This document shows positions 45,260 to 53,876 of a stretch of 64,000 nt of DNA, piece after piece. The notes below the pieces were generated by a model. That model worked only from the letters and a program-made list of their open reading frames with translations. It was not told the DNA's origin and did not search any database. This stretch comes from an uncultured Muribaculaceae bacterium (GTDB lineage: Bacteria; Bacteroidota; Bacteroidia; Bacteroidales; Muribaculaceae): assembly GCA_958439725.1 (NCBI GenBank), contig CAUBWJ010000007.1, positions 1 to 64,000 on the forward strand, given 5' to 3'. Each line of letters opens with the position of its first letter. The stretch's first letter is position 1. Both the position numbers and the translations under genes were made by a program.

Positions 45260-46330
45260 TTAATGTTTCGATTCGAATTCTTTCATGGCGGCTACAAGCA
45301 CGTCGACGCTCTCCATGGGAAGGGCGTTGTAGAGCGATGCGCGGAATCCGCCTACGGAGCGATGGCCTTTTATGCCTACTATGCCCTTGGTACCGCAGAA
45401 TTCCACAAACGGTTTCTCAAGTTCCTTGTAATCGGGCGTCATGACGAAGCATACGTTCATAATCGAACGGTCGGCAGGGTCGGTGACCGTTCCGGTGAAC
45501 ATGCGGCTTGCGTCGATGGCCTCGTAGAGCTTTGCGGCTTTGGCGAGGTCGGTTTTCTCGATGGCTTCCACGCCGCCGAGCTGCTTGTAGTAGCGGAGGG
45601 TCTGGAGGGCCGAGAAAATGGGGAGCACGGGAGGCGTGTTGAACATCGAGTCCTTCTTGATGTGGGTGCGGTAGTCGAGCATGGTGGGGATGGGACGGTC
45701 AACGTGGCCAAGGGCGTCCTCGCGCACAATCACTATCGTTACGCCTGCAGGGGCGAGGTTTTTCTGTGCTCCGGCATAAATCACGTCGTATTTGCTTACG
45801 TCGACGGGGCGCGAGAAGATGTCACTTGACATGTCGGCCACCAGTCTCACGGGAACGTCGGGGTCATAGCGCATCTCGGTGCCGTAGATGGTGTTGTTGG
45901 ATGTGAAGTGGAAATAATCTGCGTCGGTGGGTACGGTATAACCCTTGGGAATGTATGTGTAGTTGGCTTCCTTGGAAGATGCAACCACATCCACTTCGCC
46001 GAAAAGGCGTGCTTCCTTGATGGCATTCGAGGCCCATGTGCCGGTGTCGAGATAGGCGGCTTTTTTGGCAAGGAGGTTGAACGGCACCTGGGCGAACTGC
46101 ATGCTTGCGCCTCCTCCGAGGAACAATACCGAGTAGCCGTCGGGCACCTGAAGCAGTTCTTTAACGAGCGCGCGGGCTTCTTCCATAACTGCCACGAATT
46201 CGGGGCTGCGGTGCGATACTTCAAGAACCGAAAGTCCGGTTCCGGCAAAATTTATGATTGCTTCGGCCGTGTTCTTGATGGTGTACTGGCTCAGAATCGA
46301 GGGGCCTGCGTAGAAATTATGCTTCTTCAT
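45260..46330 (-). CDS. serC: Phosphoserine aminotransferase SerC
   Basis: SerC converts 3-phosphohydroxypyruvate plus glutamate to phosphoserine. It uses PLP bound at K190 in DVIYAGAQKNLAPAGVTIVIVRED. The 356-residue length is normal. Other family marks are NFYAGPSILSQ at the start, EVSHRSPEF, LFLGGGASMQFAQVPFNL, and GVEAIEKTDLAKAAKLYEAID. It leads the serine operon, with a -7 element at 46380-46387. A dedicated serB phosphatase is not in the window. Confidence 0.97.
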   Translation of the reverse strand: MKKHNFYAGPSILSQYTIKNTAEAIINFAGTGLSVLEVSHRSPEFVAVMEEARALVKELLQVPDGYSVLFLGGGASMQFAQVPFNLLAKKAAYLDTGTWASNAIKEARLFGEVDVVASSKEANYTYIPKGYTVPTDADYFHFTSNNTIYGTEMRYDPDVPVRLVADMSSDIFSRPVDVSKYDVIYAGAQKNLAPAGVTIVIVREDALGHVDRPIPTMLDYRTHIKKDSMFNTPPVLPIFSALQTLRYYKQLGGVEAIEKTDLAKAAKLYEAIDASRMFTGTVTDPADRSIMNVCFVMTPDYKELEKPFVEFCGTKGIVGIKGHRSVGGFRASLYNALPMESVDVLVAAMKEFESKH

Positions 46331-46379
46331 ATCCTTTTATTGTTTTTAGGGTTAGTGAATCATGGTAAGAGTATATCTG

Positions 46380-46414
46380 CAAAGATATGAAATAGAATAT
46401 GAATAGAAAACAAA
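46380..46414 (-). promoter_or_regulatory. Promoter of the serC operon
   Basis: On the minus strand TTTG (46411-46414) is followed after 23 bp by TATCTTTG (46380-46387), 49 bp before the serC start. Confidence 0.6.
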
Positions 46415-46472
46415 AAAAGTTAAAAACCACGGGGCCGATTAAACGCCGGCGGAATTTCGCCGTCAGAGAAAC

Positions 46473-46484
46473 GTAACAGGTTAC
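46473..46484. promoter_or_regulatory. Small palindrome upstream of the CpxP-like gene
   Basis: GTAAC-AG-GTTAC, 47 bp before the ATG at 46531, with a CGGCG / CGCCG hairpin just upstream. Could be an operator; no TAnnTTTG is visible here. Confidence 0.3.
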
Positions 46485-46530
46485 AAACAACGAGAATTCA
46501 AAAACCAATTCAAAAACATCAATTACAGAA

Positions 46531-47007
46531 ATGAAGAAAATTTTTATAGCTCTCTCCGTTATCGCCGCCGCCACTCTCGGCGTGAATGCTCAGAACCCTT
46601 CTGCTAAAACCGTATGCCCCCAGGCTCCCTGCTGCAATGTTAAAGCCGGCGACAAGGCCCGCTGCACTGCTCCCAATCCTTTCGAAGGCCTCAACCTCAC
46701 CGAACAGCAGCAGAAGAAAATCGATGAGCTTCGCCAGGCAACCCGCCAGCAGAAACTCGCCAACGATTCCATTCGCAAAGCCAACCGCGACCAGAAGATG
46801 CGCGATTTCAAGAACAAGCGTTCCGAATACCTCAAGAGTGTAAAGGCCATCCTCACCCCCGAGCAGTATGTGCAGTATCTTGAAAACAGCTACATCAACG
46901 CTCCCGGCCCCCGTCACGGCGGCAAGGACAAGCACTTCGGCAAACGTGGTGACAGAAAGCATGGCCACAAGCACGGCAACGGCCAGAAAGGCGCCAACAG
47001 AAAATAA
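46531..47007 (+). CDS. Spy/CpxP-like periplasmic protein with Cys- and His-rich ends
   Basis: The 158-residue exported protein has a signal peptide ending GVNAQ. The core, LTEQQQKKIDELRQATRQQKLANDSI to LTPEQYVQYLENSY, has the LTxxQ repeat pattern of Spy/CpxP-type small periplasmic helical proteins. The N-terminal segment after cleavage has four cysteines (VCPQAPCCNVKAGDKARC), and the tail is rich in His, Lys and Gly (HGGKDKHFGKRGDRKHGHKHGNGQKG). Both ends look metal-binding, but that is inference. It may act as a chaperone or envelope sensor. Upstream sequence has a GTAAC-AG-GTTAC palindrome at 46473-46484. Confidence 0.75.
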   Translation: MKKIFIALSVIAAATLGVNAQNPSAKTVCPQAPCCNVKAGDKARCTAPNPFEGLNLTEQQQKKIDELRQATRQQKLANDSIRKANRDQKMRDFKNKRSEYLKSVKAILTPEQYVQYLENSYINAPGPRHGGKDKHFGKRGDRKHGHKHGNGQKGANRK

Positions 47008-47156
47008 CCGAACCTGACTATTGAAGAATCCTACCCAAACATACCTCCTCTCTCCTATTTTAAGGTTAAAAGTCTAAGGTTAAAAAAGATTGTTTAATAA
47101 AATACAGCTTGAAAACAACCTAACCCTAAAGCAAACTTTTTCATAAGCGATAACCC

Positions 47157-47199
47157 CTCACCGGCAGGCATCCCCCCGATCCCTGCCGGTGAGTTTTTT
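47157..47199 (+). terminator. Strong intrinsic terminator just before the four-helix-bundle gene
   Basis: A perfect 12-bp stem (CTCACCGGCAGG / CCTGCCGGTGAG) with a 13-nt loop is followed by six T. It ends 10 bp before the next ATG. It may end the CpxP-like transcript or act as an attenuator for the gene that follows. Confidence 0.85.
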
Positions 47200-47209
47200 G
47201 ATTGGAACT

Positions 47210-48040
47210 ATGGAAGCAGATTGGAATAAATTGGGTATATTCGGGGAAAATATACGGATGGTGATTGATATGAGTGAGTTTTTGCATTCTAATGGGGATT
47301 ATCGGACGTTGCTGAGCTATAGGCTGGCTCAGAAGATTTCCGTAGTTACGGAGATTTTTGTGGAGCGGTTTCTCCAGCGGGGTTCGCGTACTGTCGACCA
47401 GATGCAGCAGGCTGCCCGCAGTTGCAAGCAGAATATCGTGGAGGGGAGTGCGGCCGCAATCACCTCGAAAGAGACAGAAATAAAGCTCACTAATGTAGCG
47501 CGGGCATCGCTTTGTGAACTGCAGGAGGATTATGAAGATTATCTGGCATTCAGAGGGCTGAAACCGTGGCCCAAGGAGCATGCGCGAATCCAGCGTCTGC
47601 GCGCTTACGTGCGAAGCGATGGCTTTGACGGGGAGTATGTGGAGCTATGCAGGCGATTGCCGGCTGAGGAGTTTTGTAATCTTGCACTGACGCTGATTAT
47701 CCAGACGGAGTATTTGCTGGATAAAATGCTTGTGGCGCAGCAACGCCGATTTCTCGAAAGCGGCGGCATCCGCGAGGCCATGAGCGCCGCGCGCCGCGAT
47801 TACCGCCAGAGGCAGGAGAATCGGAATAATCAGAATAATTCCAATGATTCCAATAGCTCCAATTCCTCCAATTCCTCCAATAACCCTACTCCCCCGCTAT
47901 GCCCCAAATGCGGGAAGCCGATGCTCAGGCGCAAGCAGAAAAATGGCCAGACGCCGGGCCGTGAATTCTGGGGCTGCAGCCATTACCCTAATTGCAACGG
48001 CATACTGCCGATTGACAAAAGATTTGGATGCGGATATTAA
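47210..48040 (+). CDS. Four-helix-bundle suffix protein with zinc-ribbon C-terminus
   Basis: The 276-residue protein has a four-helix bundle of the 23S rRNA intervening-sequence type in the first half (DYRTLLSYRLAQKISVVTEIFVERFL, RSCKQNIVEGSAA, LANVARASLCELQEDYEDYLAF). A disordered Asn/Ser stretch follows (about residues 206-225), encoded by near-repeats of TCCAATTCC. The C-terminus is a topoisomerase-like zinc ribbon (CPKCGKPMLRRKQKNG to FWGCSHYPNC). This suffix combination is known in Bacteroidota without an assigned role. I chose ATG at 47210; the upstream GTG lies inside the terminator hairpin. Confidence 0.8.
   Translation: MEADWNKLGIFGENIRMVIDMSEFLHSNGDYRTLLSYRLAQKISVVTEIFVERFLQRGSRTVDQMQQAARSCKQNIVEGSAAAITSKETEIKLTNVARASLCELQEDYEDYLAFRGLKPWPKEHARIQRLRAYVRSDGFDGEYVELCRRLPAEEFCNLALTLIIQTEYLLDKMLVAQQRRFLESGGIREAMSAARRDYRQRQENRNNQNNSNDSNSSNSSNSSNNPTPPLCPKCGKPMLRRKQKNGQTPGREFWGCSHYPNCNGILPIDKRFGCGY
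47830..47882 (+). repeat. Near-tandem TCCAAT repeats inside the four-helix-bundle gene
   Basis: Units such as TCCAATGAT, TCCAATAGC, TCCAATTCC, TCCAATTCC, TCCAATAAC recur every 9 bp, encoding Ser-Asn-X. Because the unit is three codons, changes in copy number keep the frame. Confidence 0.75.
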
Positions 48041-48067
48041 AAAAAAAGGAAATCGGCATGAAAGCAT

Positions 48068-48075
48068 TATATTTG
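48068..48075 (+). promoter_or_regulatory. -7 promoter element for the acyltransferase-like gene
   Basis: TATATTTG matches TAnnTTTG, 42 bp before the ATG at 48118. It supports that start over the longer in-frame one at 48028. Confidence 0.5.
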
Positions 48076-48117
48076 CGGAAGAAATATAAAAGAACCGTTT
48101 CTAACGCGAAAAATGAT

Positions 48118-49296
48118 ATGGAAAAAGGGGTGAAATCTGAAAGGCTGCTGTCCGTGGACATTATGCGTGGCATTACTGTGGCCGGGATGATACTGGTGAA
48201 TAATCCGGGGTCGTGGGGCCATGTGTATGCTCCGCTGAGGCATGCGGTGTGGAACGGTCTGACGCCGACCGATCTTGTGTTCCCGTTCTTCATGTTTATA
48301 ATGGGTGTGTCGATGTGTCTTTCGATGAGCAAGAAGGGATTCAAGGCCGATGGGAAGGCTGTGCTGAAGATGCTGAAACGGTTTGTGCTGATATTTCTTA
48401 TAGGTGTGGCTCTGGGCTGGCTCGGAACGTTCTGCGGCCGGCTCGCCTGGGGACCGGCCGAGGGTGAGCAGCTGCCTTTATGGGCCAGGATAATCAATGC
48501 CGCCAACAGTTTTGACACGATAAGGATTCTCGGGGTGCTCCCTCGCCTTGCATTGTGCTATCTGTTCGGGTCGATTATAGTGATGGCTTTCCGGTCTAAA
48601 ACCGTAGTTTGGATTTCGGCGGGGCTTCTGGCGGTCTATTCGGGGATACTGATTTTCGGCAACGGCTATGAGTTCAGCGAGAAAAATGTGCTGTATGTGG
48701 TTGACCATTATGTGCTGGGCGAGAAGCATCTTTACCGTGACAGCGTAGGCGGCGTGACGCTTGCCTTCGATCCCGAGGGGCTGCTGGGCACGCTGCCTTC
48801 TGTTGCTCATGTGCTCATAGGTTTCTGCTGCGGCCTGCTGCTGATAAAGAAGGACGACAGGAAGACGAAGGCTCTCAATCTGTTTACCTTAGGCTCGTTG
48901 CTGGCCATAGCGGGTTTGCTGCTGAGCTACGGGTTGCCACTGAACAAGAAAATATGGTCGCCCACGTTTGTTCTGACCACATGCGGCATGGCCTCGTGTG
49001 TGCTGGCACTGCTGACGGTGAGCATCGACATACGCGGTCACAGAAAAGGGTGGTGGCCGGCAGAGGTGTTCGGCGTAAATCCGCTGGCGCTGTATGTGTT
49101 GAGCGATGTGCTTGCGATACTGTTCGGAACGGTGAAAATCGGAGGCAGTACAATAGGCGGCTCAGTCTATGAGGGGCTGTGCGCGATTATACCGTCGCCC
49201 CATGCGGCGTCTCTGGCATTCGCATTGCTCTTTGTGGCGCTGAACTGGGCCGCAGGTTACGTGCTTTACAAGCGGAAAATCTATATAAAGCTGTGA
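48118..49296 (+). CDS. DUF5009/heparan-alpha-glucosaminide N-acetyltransferase-like membrane protein
   Basis: The 392-residue polytopic protein (about 10-11 helices) belongs to the COG4299 family. The opening motif RLLSVDIMRGITVAGMILVNNPGSWGHVYAPLRHAVWNGLTPTDLVFPFFMFIMGVSM is diagnostic; it has the conserved D and the loop His that receives acetyl in the HGSNAT relatives. Family members transfer acetyl from cytosolic acetyl-CoA to sugars across a membrane. Substrate here is unknown; cell-wall or host amino-sugars are guesses. The start at 48118 was chosen because the -7 element at 48068-48075 lies inside the longer frame. Confidence 0.85.
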   Translation: MEKGVKSERLLSVDIMRGITVAGMILVNNPGSWGHVYAPLRHAVWNGLTPTDLVFPFFMFIMGVSMCLSMSKKGFKADGKAVLKMLKRFVLIFLIGVALGWLGTFCGRLAWGPAEGEQLPLWARIINAANSFDTIRILGVLPRLALCYLFGSIIVMAFRSKTVVWISAGLLAVYSGILIFGNGYEFSEKNVLYVVDHYVLGEKHLYRDSVGGVTLAFDPEGLLGTLPSVAHVLIGFCCGLLLIKKDDRKTKALNLFTLGSLLAIAGLLLSYGLPLNKKIWSPTFVLTTCGMASCVLALLTVSIDIRGHRKGWWPAEVFGVNPLALYVLSDVLAILFGTVKIGGSTIGGSVYEGLCAIIPSPHAASLAFALLFVALNWAAGYVLYKRKIYIKL

Positions 49297-49314
49297 GACG
49301 GAGAGGGCGCGTTT

Positions 49315-49776
49315 TTATGCGTTTTCAATCACTGCCGTGCGGTTGCGCTTGATTTTCACCGGAAGGTTCTCAAGCTTCTCCATTACTTTACGGGCCGCCT
49401 TTACGGGGCCTTCGGGGTCGATGTTGCGCACGGCCTCCGTCTCGGCAAGCGATGCCGCGTAATTGTGGCGATACTCGGTGTTGAGCTTTCGCCAGTTCAC
49501 CTCGCTGTAAAGTTCGGCCATGGTGCGGTCGAGGGGCAGAACGCCCTGAAGCATCATCACGGCAATGACGGGGTAGCCCGGGTAACCGCGCCAGTAAGAA
49601 GCGTTGTCGTTGCTTGAATATTCGCGGCAGTCGGCATCCCATTGTATGGTGTAGGTCTGGGTTCCGTCGCTTGAGCGGACGGTCGCGGTGCGCGCGGCTT
49701 CGTCAAGATTCACGCGTCCGTCGGCAATCGCTGTCCATGCCTCATATACTTTTTCTTCAGGAGGTAGCTTTTCCAT
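49315..49776 (-). CDS. Uncharacterised protein of 153 residues
   Basis: I do not recognise the family. The product has no signal peptide or membrane helix. It is moderately charged, with a central segment YWRGYPGYPVIAVMMLQGVLPLDRTMAELYSEVNWRKLN and an N-terminal repeat-like EEKVYEAWTAIADGRV. It overlaps no neighbour and runs opposite to the flanking genes. Codon use and reading-frame length (462 bp with no nested alternative) support a real gene. Its neighbours, the acyltransferase-like gene and tsaC, give no clue. It is likely a Bacteroidales-specific cytosolic protein. Confidence 0.65.
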   Translation of the reverse strand: MEKLPPEEKVYEAWTAIADGRVNLDEAARTATVRSSDGTQTYTIQWDADCREYSSNDNASYWRGYPGYPVIAVMMLQGVLPLDRTMAELYSEVNWRKLNTEYRHNYAASLAETEAVRNIDPEGPVKAARKVMEKLENLPVKIKRNRTAVIENA

Positions 49777-49848
49777 ATTGAAATATTTTGTTCTTCCTTA
49801 AAACAATCCCGCGGGTGTTTTTGTCGGAGGGAATCGTAAAAAATTCTC

Positions 49849-49879
49849 TTGCCCACAACGCCAAATAATATTATCTTTG
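49849..49879 (+). promoter_or_regulatory. Promoter of the tsaC-like gene
   Basis: TTG (49849-49851), 20 bp spacer, TATCTTTG (49872-49879), 20 bp before the ATG at 49900. It rules out the upstream in-frame start at 49849. Confidence 0.75.
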
Positions 49880-49899
49880 CTTCCAAACATTCCCGGCCG

Positions 49900-50469
49900 A
49901 TGACAATTAAGGAAGACATAGAGCGCGCGCTCGCCGTTTTACGCGGCGGAGGCGTGATTCTTTATCCCACCGACACGGTGTGGGGGATAGGGTGTGACGC
50001 CACTTCGAGCGAGGCCGTAAAGAAGGTGTTTGAAATCAAACGCAGGCCCGAATCGAAAGCACTTATATCGCTTGTAGGCTCCGAGGAGATGCTTGAGAGA
50101 GCCATAGGACGTGAAGTGCCGGAAAGTGTGGCGGATTTTATCCGTAAGGCACCCCGGCCCGTGACTGTGGTTTACGATGACGTGAAAGGTCTCGCACCCG
50201 AACTGCTTGCCTCTGACGGAAGCGCGGGAATCAGGCTCACAGGCGAGGAGTATTCGTCGCAGTTGTGCCTTGAGCTGGGACGACCTCTCGTTTCCACCTC
50301 AGCCAATATAAGCGGCACTCCCGCTCCGGCAATTTTCAGCGAGATTCCGCAGGATATTATCGCGGCCGTTGACTACGTGGCCCGCTGGCGGCGTGAGGAT
50401 ACCGGCCGCGCTCTCCCTTCGATGGTGGTAAAGTCCTCGGGCGACACCATGACCATACTCCGGCCCTGA
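49900..50469 (+). CDS. L-threonylcarbamoyladenylate synthase (TsaC/Sua5/YwlC)
   Basis: The enzyme makes threonylcarbamoyl-AMP from threonine, bicarbonate and ATP, the first step of tRNA t6A synthesis. The 189-residue protein has the family's GGGVILYPTDTVWGIGCDATSSEAVKKVFEIKRRPESKALISLV and GSAGIRLTGEEYSSQLCLELGRPLVSTSANISGTP. It lacks the extra Sua5 C-terminal domain, so it is the short TsaC/YwlC form. The MtaB product, encoded at 34.5 kb, modifies the same nucleotide later. The start at 49900 is set by the promoter. Confidence 0.93.
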   Translation: MTIKEDIERALAVLRGGGVILYPTDTVWGIGCDATSSEAVKKVFEIKRRPESKALISLVGSEEMLERAIGREVPESVADFIRKAPRPVTVVYDDVKGLAPELLASDGSAGIRLTGEEYSSQLCLELGRPLVSTSANISGTPAPAIFSEIPQDIIAAVDYVARWRREDTGRALPSMVVKSSGDTMTILRP

Positions 50470-50503
50470 CTCTCTCCGCGGCCAAACATTCATTTATTTA
50501 CAA

Positions 50504-52306
50504 ATGACACAGAGACTGCATAATATAACCAATGCCATACACGAGGGATTCCTCGGGGCGCTCCTGTGGCGCGAGAAGCACGTGAAGGAACGTACCTTTG
50601 TTGTGATTCTGGCGCTGATAGTAGGCCTTTTCGGCGGTTTCGCCGCCCTGATACTGAAGGGACTGATACATCTGATATCGGCCACGCTCACGTCGTATCT
50701 CACCGTGGACAGCGGCAACATTCTCTTCTTCATATATCCGGCTCTGGGCATACTGGTGACGGTGCTTTTTGTGAAATACGTGGTGAGACACAACATATCG
50801 CATGGCGTGACGCGTGTGCTTTATGCCATCTCCCAGAACAAAAGCCGCCTGAAACGCCACAATATGTATTCGTCGATGATCGCCAGCTCCATCACCATCG
50901 GTTTCGGCGGATCGGTGGGAGCCGAGGGCCCTATAGTCTACACCGGAGCTGCCATAGGCTCCACCATAGGGCAGATGTTCAGGATGTCGCCAAGGGTGCT
51001 CATGATCATGGTGGGCTGCGGGGCCGCTGCCGGAATTGCCGGCATATTCAAGGCTCCGATAGCGGGAATGCTTTTCACCATAGAGGTGCTGATGGTCGAC
51101 CTTACCAGCGTGTCGATCATGCCGCTGCTTATCTCGTCGATTACCGGAGCGGTGGTGGCCTACGTGTTCACTGGCTACGACGCCGAATTCTATTTCCTCC
51201 AGAGCGAGGTGTTCGTGACCTCCAGAATTCCTTACGTGGTGCTGCTCGGTGTGTTCTGCGGACTTGTGTCGCTTTACTTCACACGAGTGATGAATATGAT
51301 GGAAAACTTCTTCGGGAGGATGAAAAACATCTGGCTCAAGATGCTCATAGGATGTGGCATACTTTCGTGTCTGATATTCCTTTTCCCGCCGCTCTACGGC
51401 GAGGGCTACGGTGCCATTATATCCCTTCTCAGCGGCAATACGGCCGCCATAATGGACGGCTCGCTGTTCTATTCCGACCGTGAGACCGTATGGGTGATAT
51501 CGGTGTTCATAGGCATGATTATCCTCACAAAGGTTATCGCCACATCCTCCACCACCGGAGCGGGCGGTGTGGGCGGCACTTTCGCGCCCTCGCTCTTTGT
51601 GGGGTGCATGGCGGGATTTTTCTTCGCCTATACCATCAACGCCGCCTTCGGAATGGATCTTTCGGTGAAAAATTTCGCTTTGCTCGGGATGGCCGGTGTG
51701 ATGTCAGGGGTCATGCATGCTCCGCTTATGGGGCTATTCCTTACGGCCGAACTTACCGGTGGTTTCGAGCTCTTTCTGCCGCTGCTCATAGTTGCGGCGC
51801 TGAGCTACGGCACCATCAAGATGTTTGAGCCTTACAGCATTTATGCCATGCGACTGGCACAGCGCGGCGAACTCCTGACCCATCATAAGGACAAGGCAGT
51901 GCTCACGCTTCTGAAAATAGACAATGTGATAGAGTCGGACTTCCTGCCGGTGAGACCGGAGATGGATCTCCGTGAAATGGTGAAAGTCATCTCCCAGTCA
52001 AGCCGCAATCTCTTCCCAGTGCTCGACAAAGAGGGAATGCTTCTCGGCGTGGTGCAGCTCGACGACATACGCAATATCATGTTCCGTCCCGACCTCTACC
52101 GGAGGATGTATGTGGATAAATTCATGAGCATGCCTCCCGCCAAGATTGAAATCGGCGATTCGATGGAGTGCGTTATGAAGACATTTGACGATACCGGAGC
52201 CTGGAATCTGCCGGTGGTCGACCACGGAAAATATGTGGGCTTCGTGTCGAAATCAAAAATATTCAACTCTTACCGCCGCGTTCTCCGCCATTACTCGGAA
52301 GACTGA
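50504..52306 (+). CDS. ClC family chloride channel/antiporter with CBS pair
   Basis: The 600-residue protein has the ClC membrane core (residues about 30-450) with the gating glutamate E141 in GGSVGAEGPIV, a pore motif GIAGIFKAPIAGMLFTIEV, and TSSTTGAGGVGGTFAPSLFVG. Two CBS domains follow (DNVIESDFLPVRPEMDLREMVKVISQSSRNLFPVLD and SMPPAKIEIGDSMECVMKTFDDTGAWNLPVVD). E141 being kept suggests Cl-/H+ exchange or a gated channel; the coupling inner glutamate was not resolved. It starts 34 bp after tsaC on the same strand. Confidence 0.93.
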   Translation: MTQRLHNITNAIHEGFLGALLWREKHVKERTFVVILALIVGLFGGFAALILKGLIHLISATLTSYLTVDSGNILFFIYPALGILVTVLFVKYVVRHNISHGVTRVLYAISQNKSRLKRHNMYSSMIASSITIGFGGSVGAEGPIVYTGAAIGSTIGQMFRMSPRVLMIMVGCGAAAGIAGIFKAPIAGMLFTIEVLMVDLTSVSIMPLLISSITGAVVAYVFTGYDAEFYFLQSEVFVTSRIPYVVLLGVFCGLVSLYFTRVMNMMENFFGRMKNIWLKMLIGCGILSCLIFLFPPLYGEGYGAIISLLSGNTAAIMDGSLFYSDRETVWVISVFIGMIILTKVIATSSTTGAGGVGGTFAPSLFVGCMAGFFFAYTINAAFGMDLSVKNFALLGMAGVMSGVMHAPLMGLFLTAELTGGFELFLPLLIVAALSYGTIKMFEPYSIYAMRLAQRGELLTHHKDKAVLTLLKIDNVIESDFLPVRPEMDLREMVKVISQSSRNLFPVLDKEGMLLGVVQLDDIRNIMFRPDLYRRMYVDKFMSMPPAKIEIGDSMECVMKTFDDTGAWNLPVVDHGKYVGFVSKSKIFNSYRRVLRHYSED

Positions 52307-52369
52307 TGTCCTGATTCTGGATATATGCTTGCTTTTTGCTTGAAAGATGTGAATTTTTCAAGCAAAAGG

Positions 52370-52400
52370 TTTGATGAATCGCAATTAAAATGTATTTTTG
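52370..52400 (+). promoter_or_regulatory. Promoter of gdhA
   Basis: TTTG (52370-52373), 19 bp spacer, TATTTTTG (52393-52400), 55 bp before the ATG at 52456. Confidence 0.75.
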
Positions 52401-52455
52401 CGGCGGAAAAGTCTGAATGGCTTGCGTTTTGTAAAATTTAATAAGTGATTGTTTG

Positions 52456-53793
52456 ATGAAAGCAGCAGAATTGCTTGACGACCTGCGCCGCCGGTTTCCC
52501 AACGAACCTGAATATCTGCAGGCAGTAGAGGAGGTTGTGACCTCCATCGAGGATGTGTATAACGAATATCCGGAATTCGAGCGTTATAATCTGATAGAGC
52601 GCCTGTGCATTCCCGACAGGGTGTTTGCGTTCCGTGTGTCGTGGGTAGACGACAAGGGGCGTGTGCGCAACAACATGGGCTACCGTATCCAGCACAACAA
52701 TGCCATAGGACCGTATAAGGGCGGTATCCGTTTCCACAGCTCGGTCAATCTCTCCATCCTCAAATTCCTTGCGTTCGAGCAGACGTTCAAGAACTCCCTC
52801 ACCACTCTTGCGATGGGCGGAGCAAAGGGCGGCAGCGACTTCTCGCCCCGCGGCAAGAGCGATATGGAGGTGATGCGTTTCTGTCAGGCTTTCATCCAGG
52901 AACTCTGGCGCCAGATAGGCCCGGACACCGATGTCCCTGCGGGTGATATAGGCGTAGGAGGCCGTGAGGTTGGCTACATGTATGGCATGTACAAGAAAAT
53001 GGCCCGCGAGAATACCGGAACATTCACCGGCAAGGGACTGGAATTCGGAGGGTCGCTCATACGTCCGGAGGCTACCGGTTTCGGCAACGTTTACTTCCTT
53101 CAGGAAATGCTTGCTACCCGCGGTATAGAGCTTGCGGGCAAACGTGTGGCGATATCAGGCTCGGGCAATGTTGCCACCTACACGGCCCTGAAGCTTGTGG
53201 AGCTGGGTGCGAAAGTAGTGTCGCTGAGCGACAGCGACGGCACCGTGGTGATACCCGACGGAATAACCGACGAGCAGCTCCGGTTTGTATTCAAGCTTAA
53301 AAACGAATACCGTGGCCGCATCAGCGAGTTTGCCGAGGAATACGGCCTTCCGTACTATCCCGGTGAGCGTCCGTGGCACAGAGTGAAGTGCGACATAGCC
53401 ATGCCGTCGGCCACCCAGAACGAGATTGACGGCGATGATGCCCGTGCGCTCCTGGAAGGCGGATGTTTCGCCGTGAGCGAGGGTGCCAACATGCCTTCGA
53501 CTCCCGATGCCATAAAGGAATTTATAGCTGCCCGCATACTCTATGCTCCCGGAAAGGCAGCCAATGCCGGAGGTGTGTCCGTGTCGGGTCTGGAAATGGC
53601 TCAGAACTCACAGAAACTCTCATGGACGGCCGAAGAGGTCGACACGCGCCTACGCCAGATAATGAAAGGCATCCATCATCAGTGTGAGCTTTACGGCAAG
53701 CAGCCTGACGGTTATATCAACTATGTGAAAGGCGCCAATGTGGCAGGCTTCATGAAAGTGGCCCGCGCTATGATGGCTCAGGGTATACTCTGA
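52456..53793 (+). CDS. gdhA: Glutamate dehydrogenase, hexameric (probably NADP-dependent)
   Basis: GdhA interconverts 2-oxoglutarate plus ammonia and glutamate. The 445-residue length and motifs fit the bacterial hexameric form: PYKGGIRFHSSVNLSILKFLAFEQTFKNSLTTLAMGGAKGG with the substrate and catalytic lysines, GDIGVGGREVGYMYGMYK, and the nucleotide fold RVAISGSGNVATYTALKLVELGAKVVSLSDSDG. The serine/aspartate after the fold suggests NADP, but coenzyme use needs testing. I took the ATG at 52456 rather than the preceding TTG. It is monocistronic, with its own promoter and terminator. Confidence 0.95.
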   Translation: MKAAELLDDLRRRFPNEPEYLQAVEEVVTSIEDVYNEYPEFERYNLIERLCIPDRVFAFRVSWVDDKGRVRNNMGYRIQHNNAIGPYKGGIRFHSSVNLSILKFLAFEQTFKNSLTTLAMGGAKGGSDFSPRGKSDMEVMRFCQAFIQELWRQIGPDTDVPAGDIGVGGREVGYMYGMYKKMARENTGTFTGKGLEFGGSLIRPEATGFGNVYFLQEMLATRGIELAGKRVAISGSGNVATYTALKLVELGAKVVSLSDSDGTVVIPDGITDEQLRFVFKLKNEYRGRISEFAEEYGLPYYPGERPWHRVKCDIAMPSATQNEIDGDDARALLEGGCFAVSEGANMPSTPDAIKEFIAARILYAPGKAANAGGVSVSGLEMAQNSQKLSWTAEEVDTRLRQIMKGIHHQCELYGKQPDGYINYVKGANVAGFMKVARAMMAQGIL

Positions 53794-53837
53794 TTCCTTA
53801 CAGTTCAGAATAGCCCCCTTTCGGGGCAAAATATCAG

Positions 53838-53876
53838 GCGGTGTGCCGGAACCAGACTTCCGGCACGCCGCTTTTT
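53838..53876 (+). terminator. Terminator of gdhA
   Basis: GCGGTGTGCCGG pairs with CCGGCACGCCGC (one G-T wobble), followed by five T. Confidence 0.85.

Noticed and set aside
44174..45829. 551-residue plus-strand reading frame opposite the thioesterase, serA and serC genes
   Set aside because: The opposite strand holds three well-conserved genes with overlapping starts. The frame is His/Gly-rich in the way of antisense GC-rich frames and matches no family.
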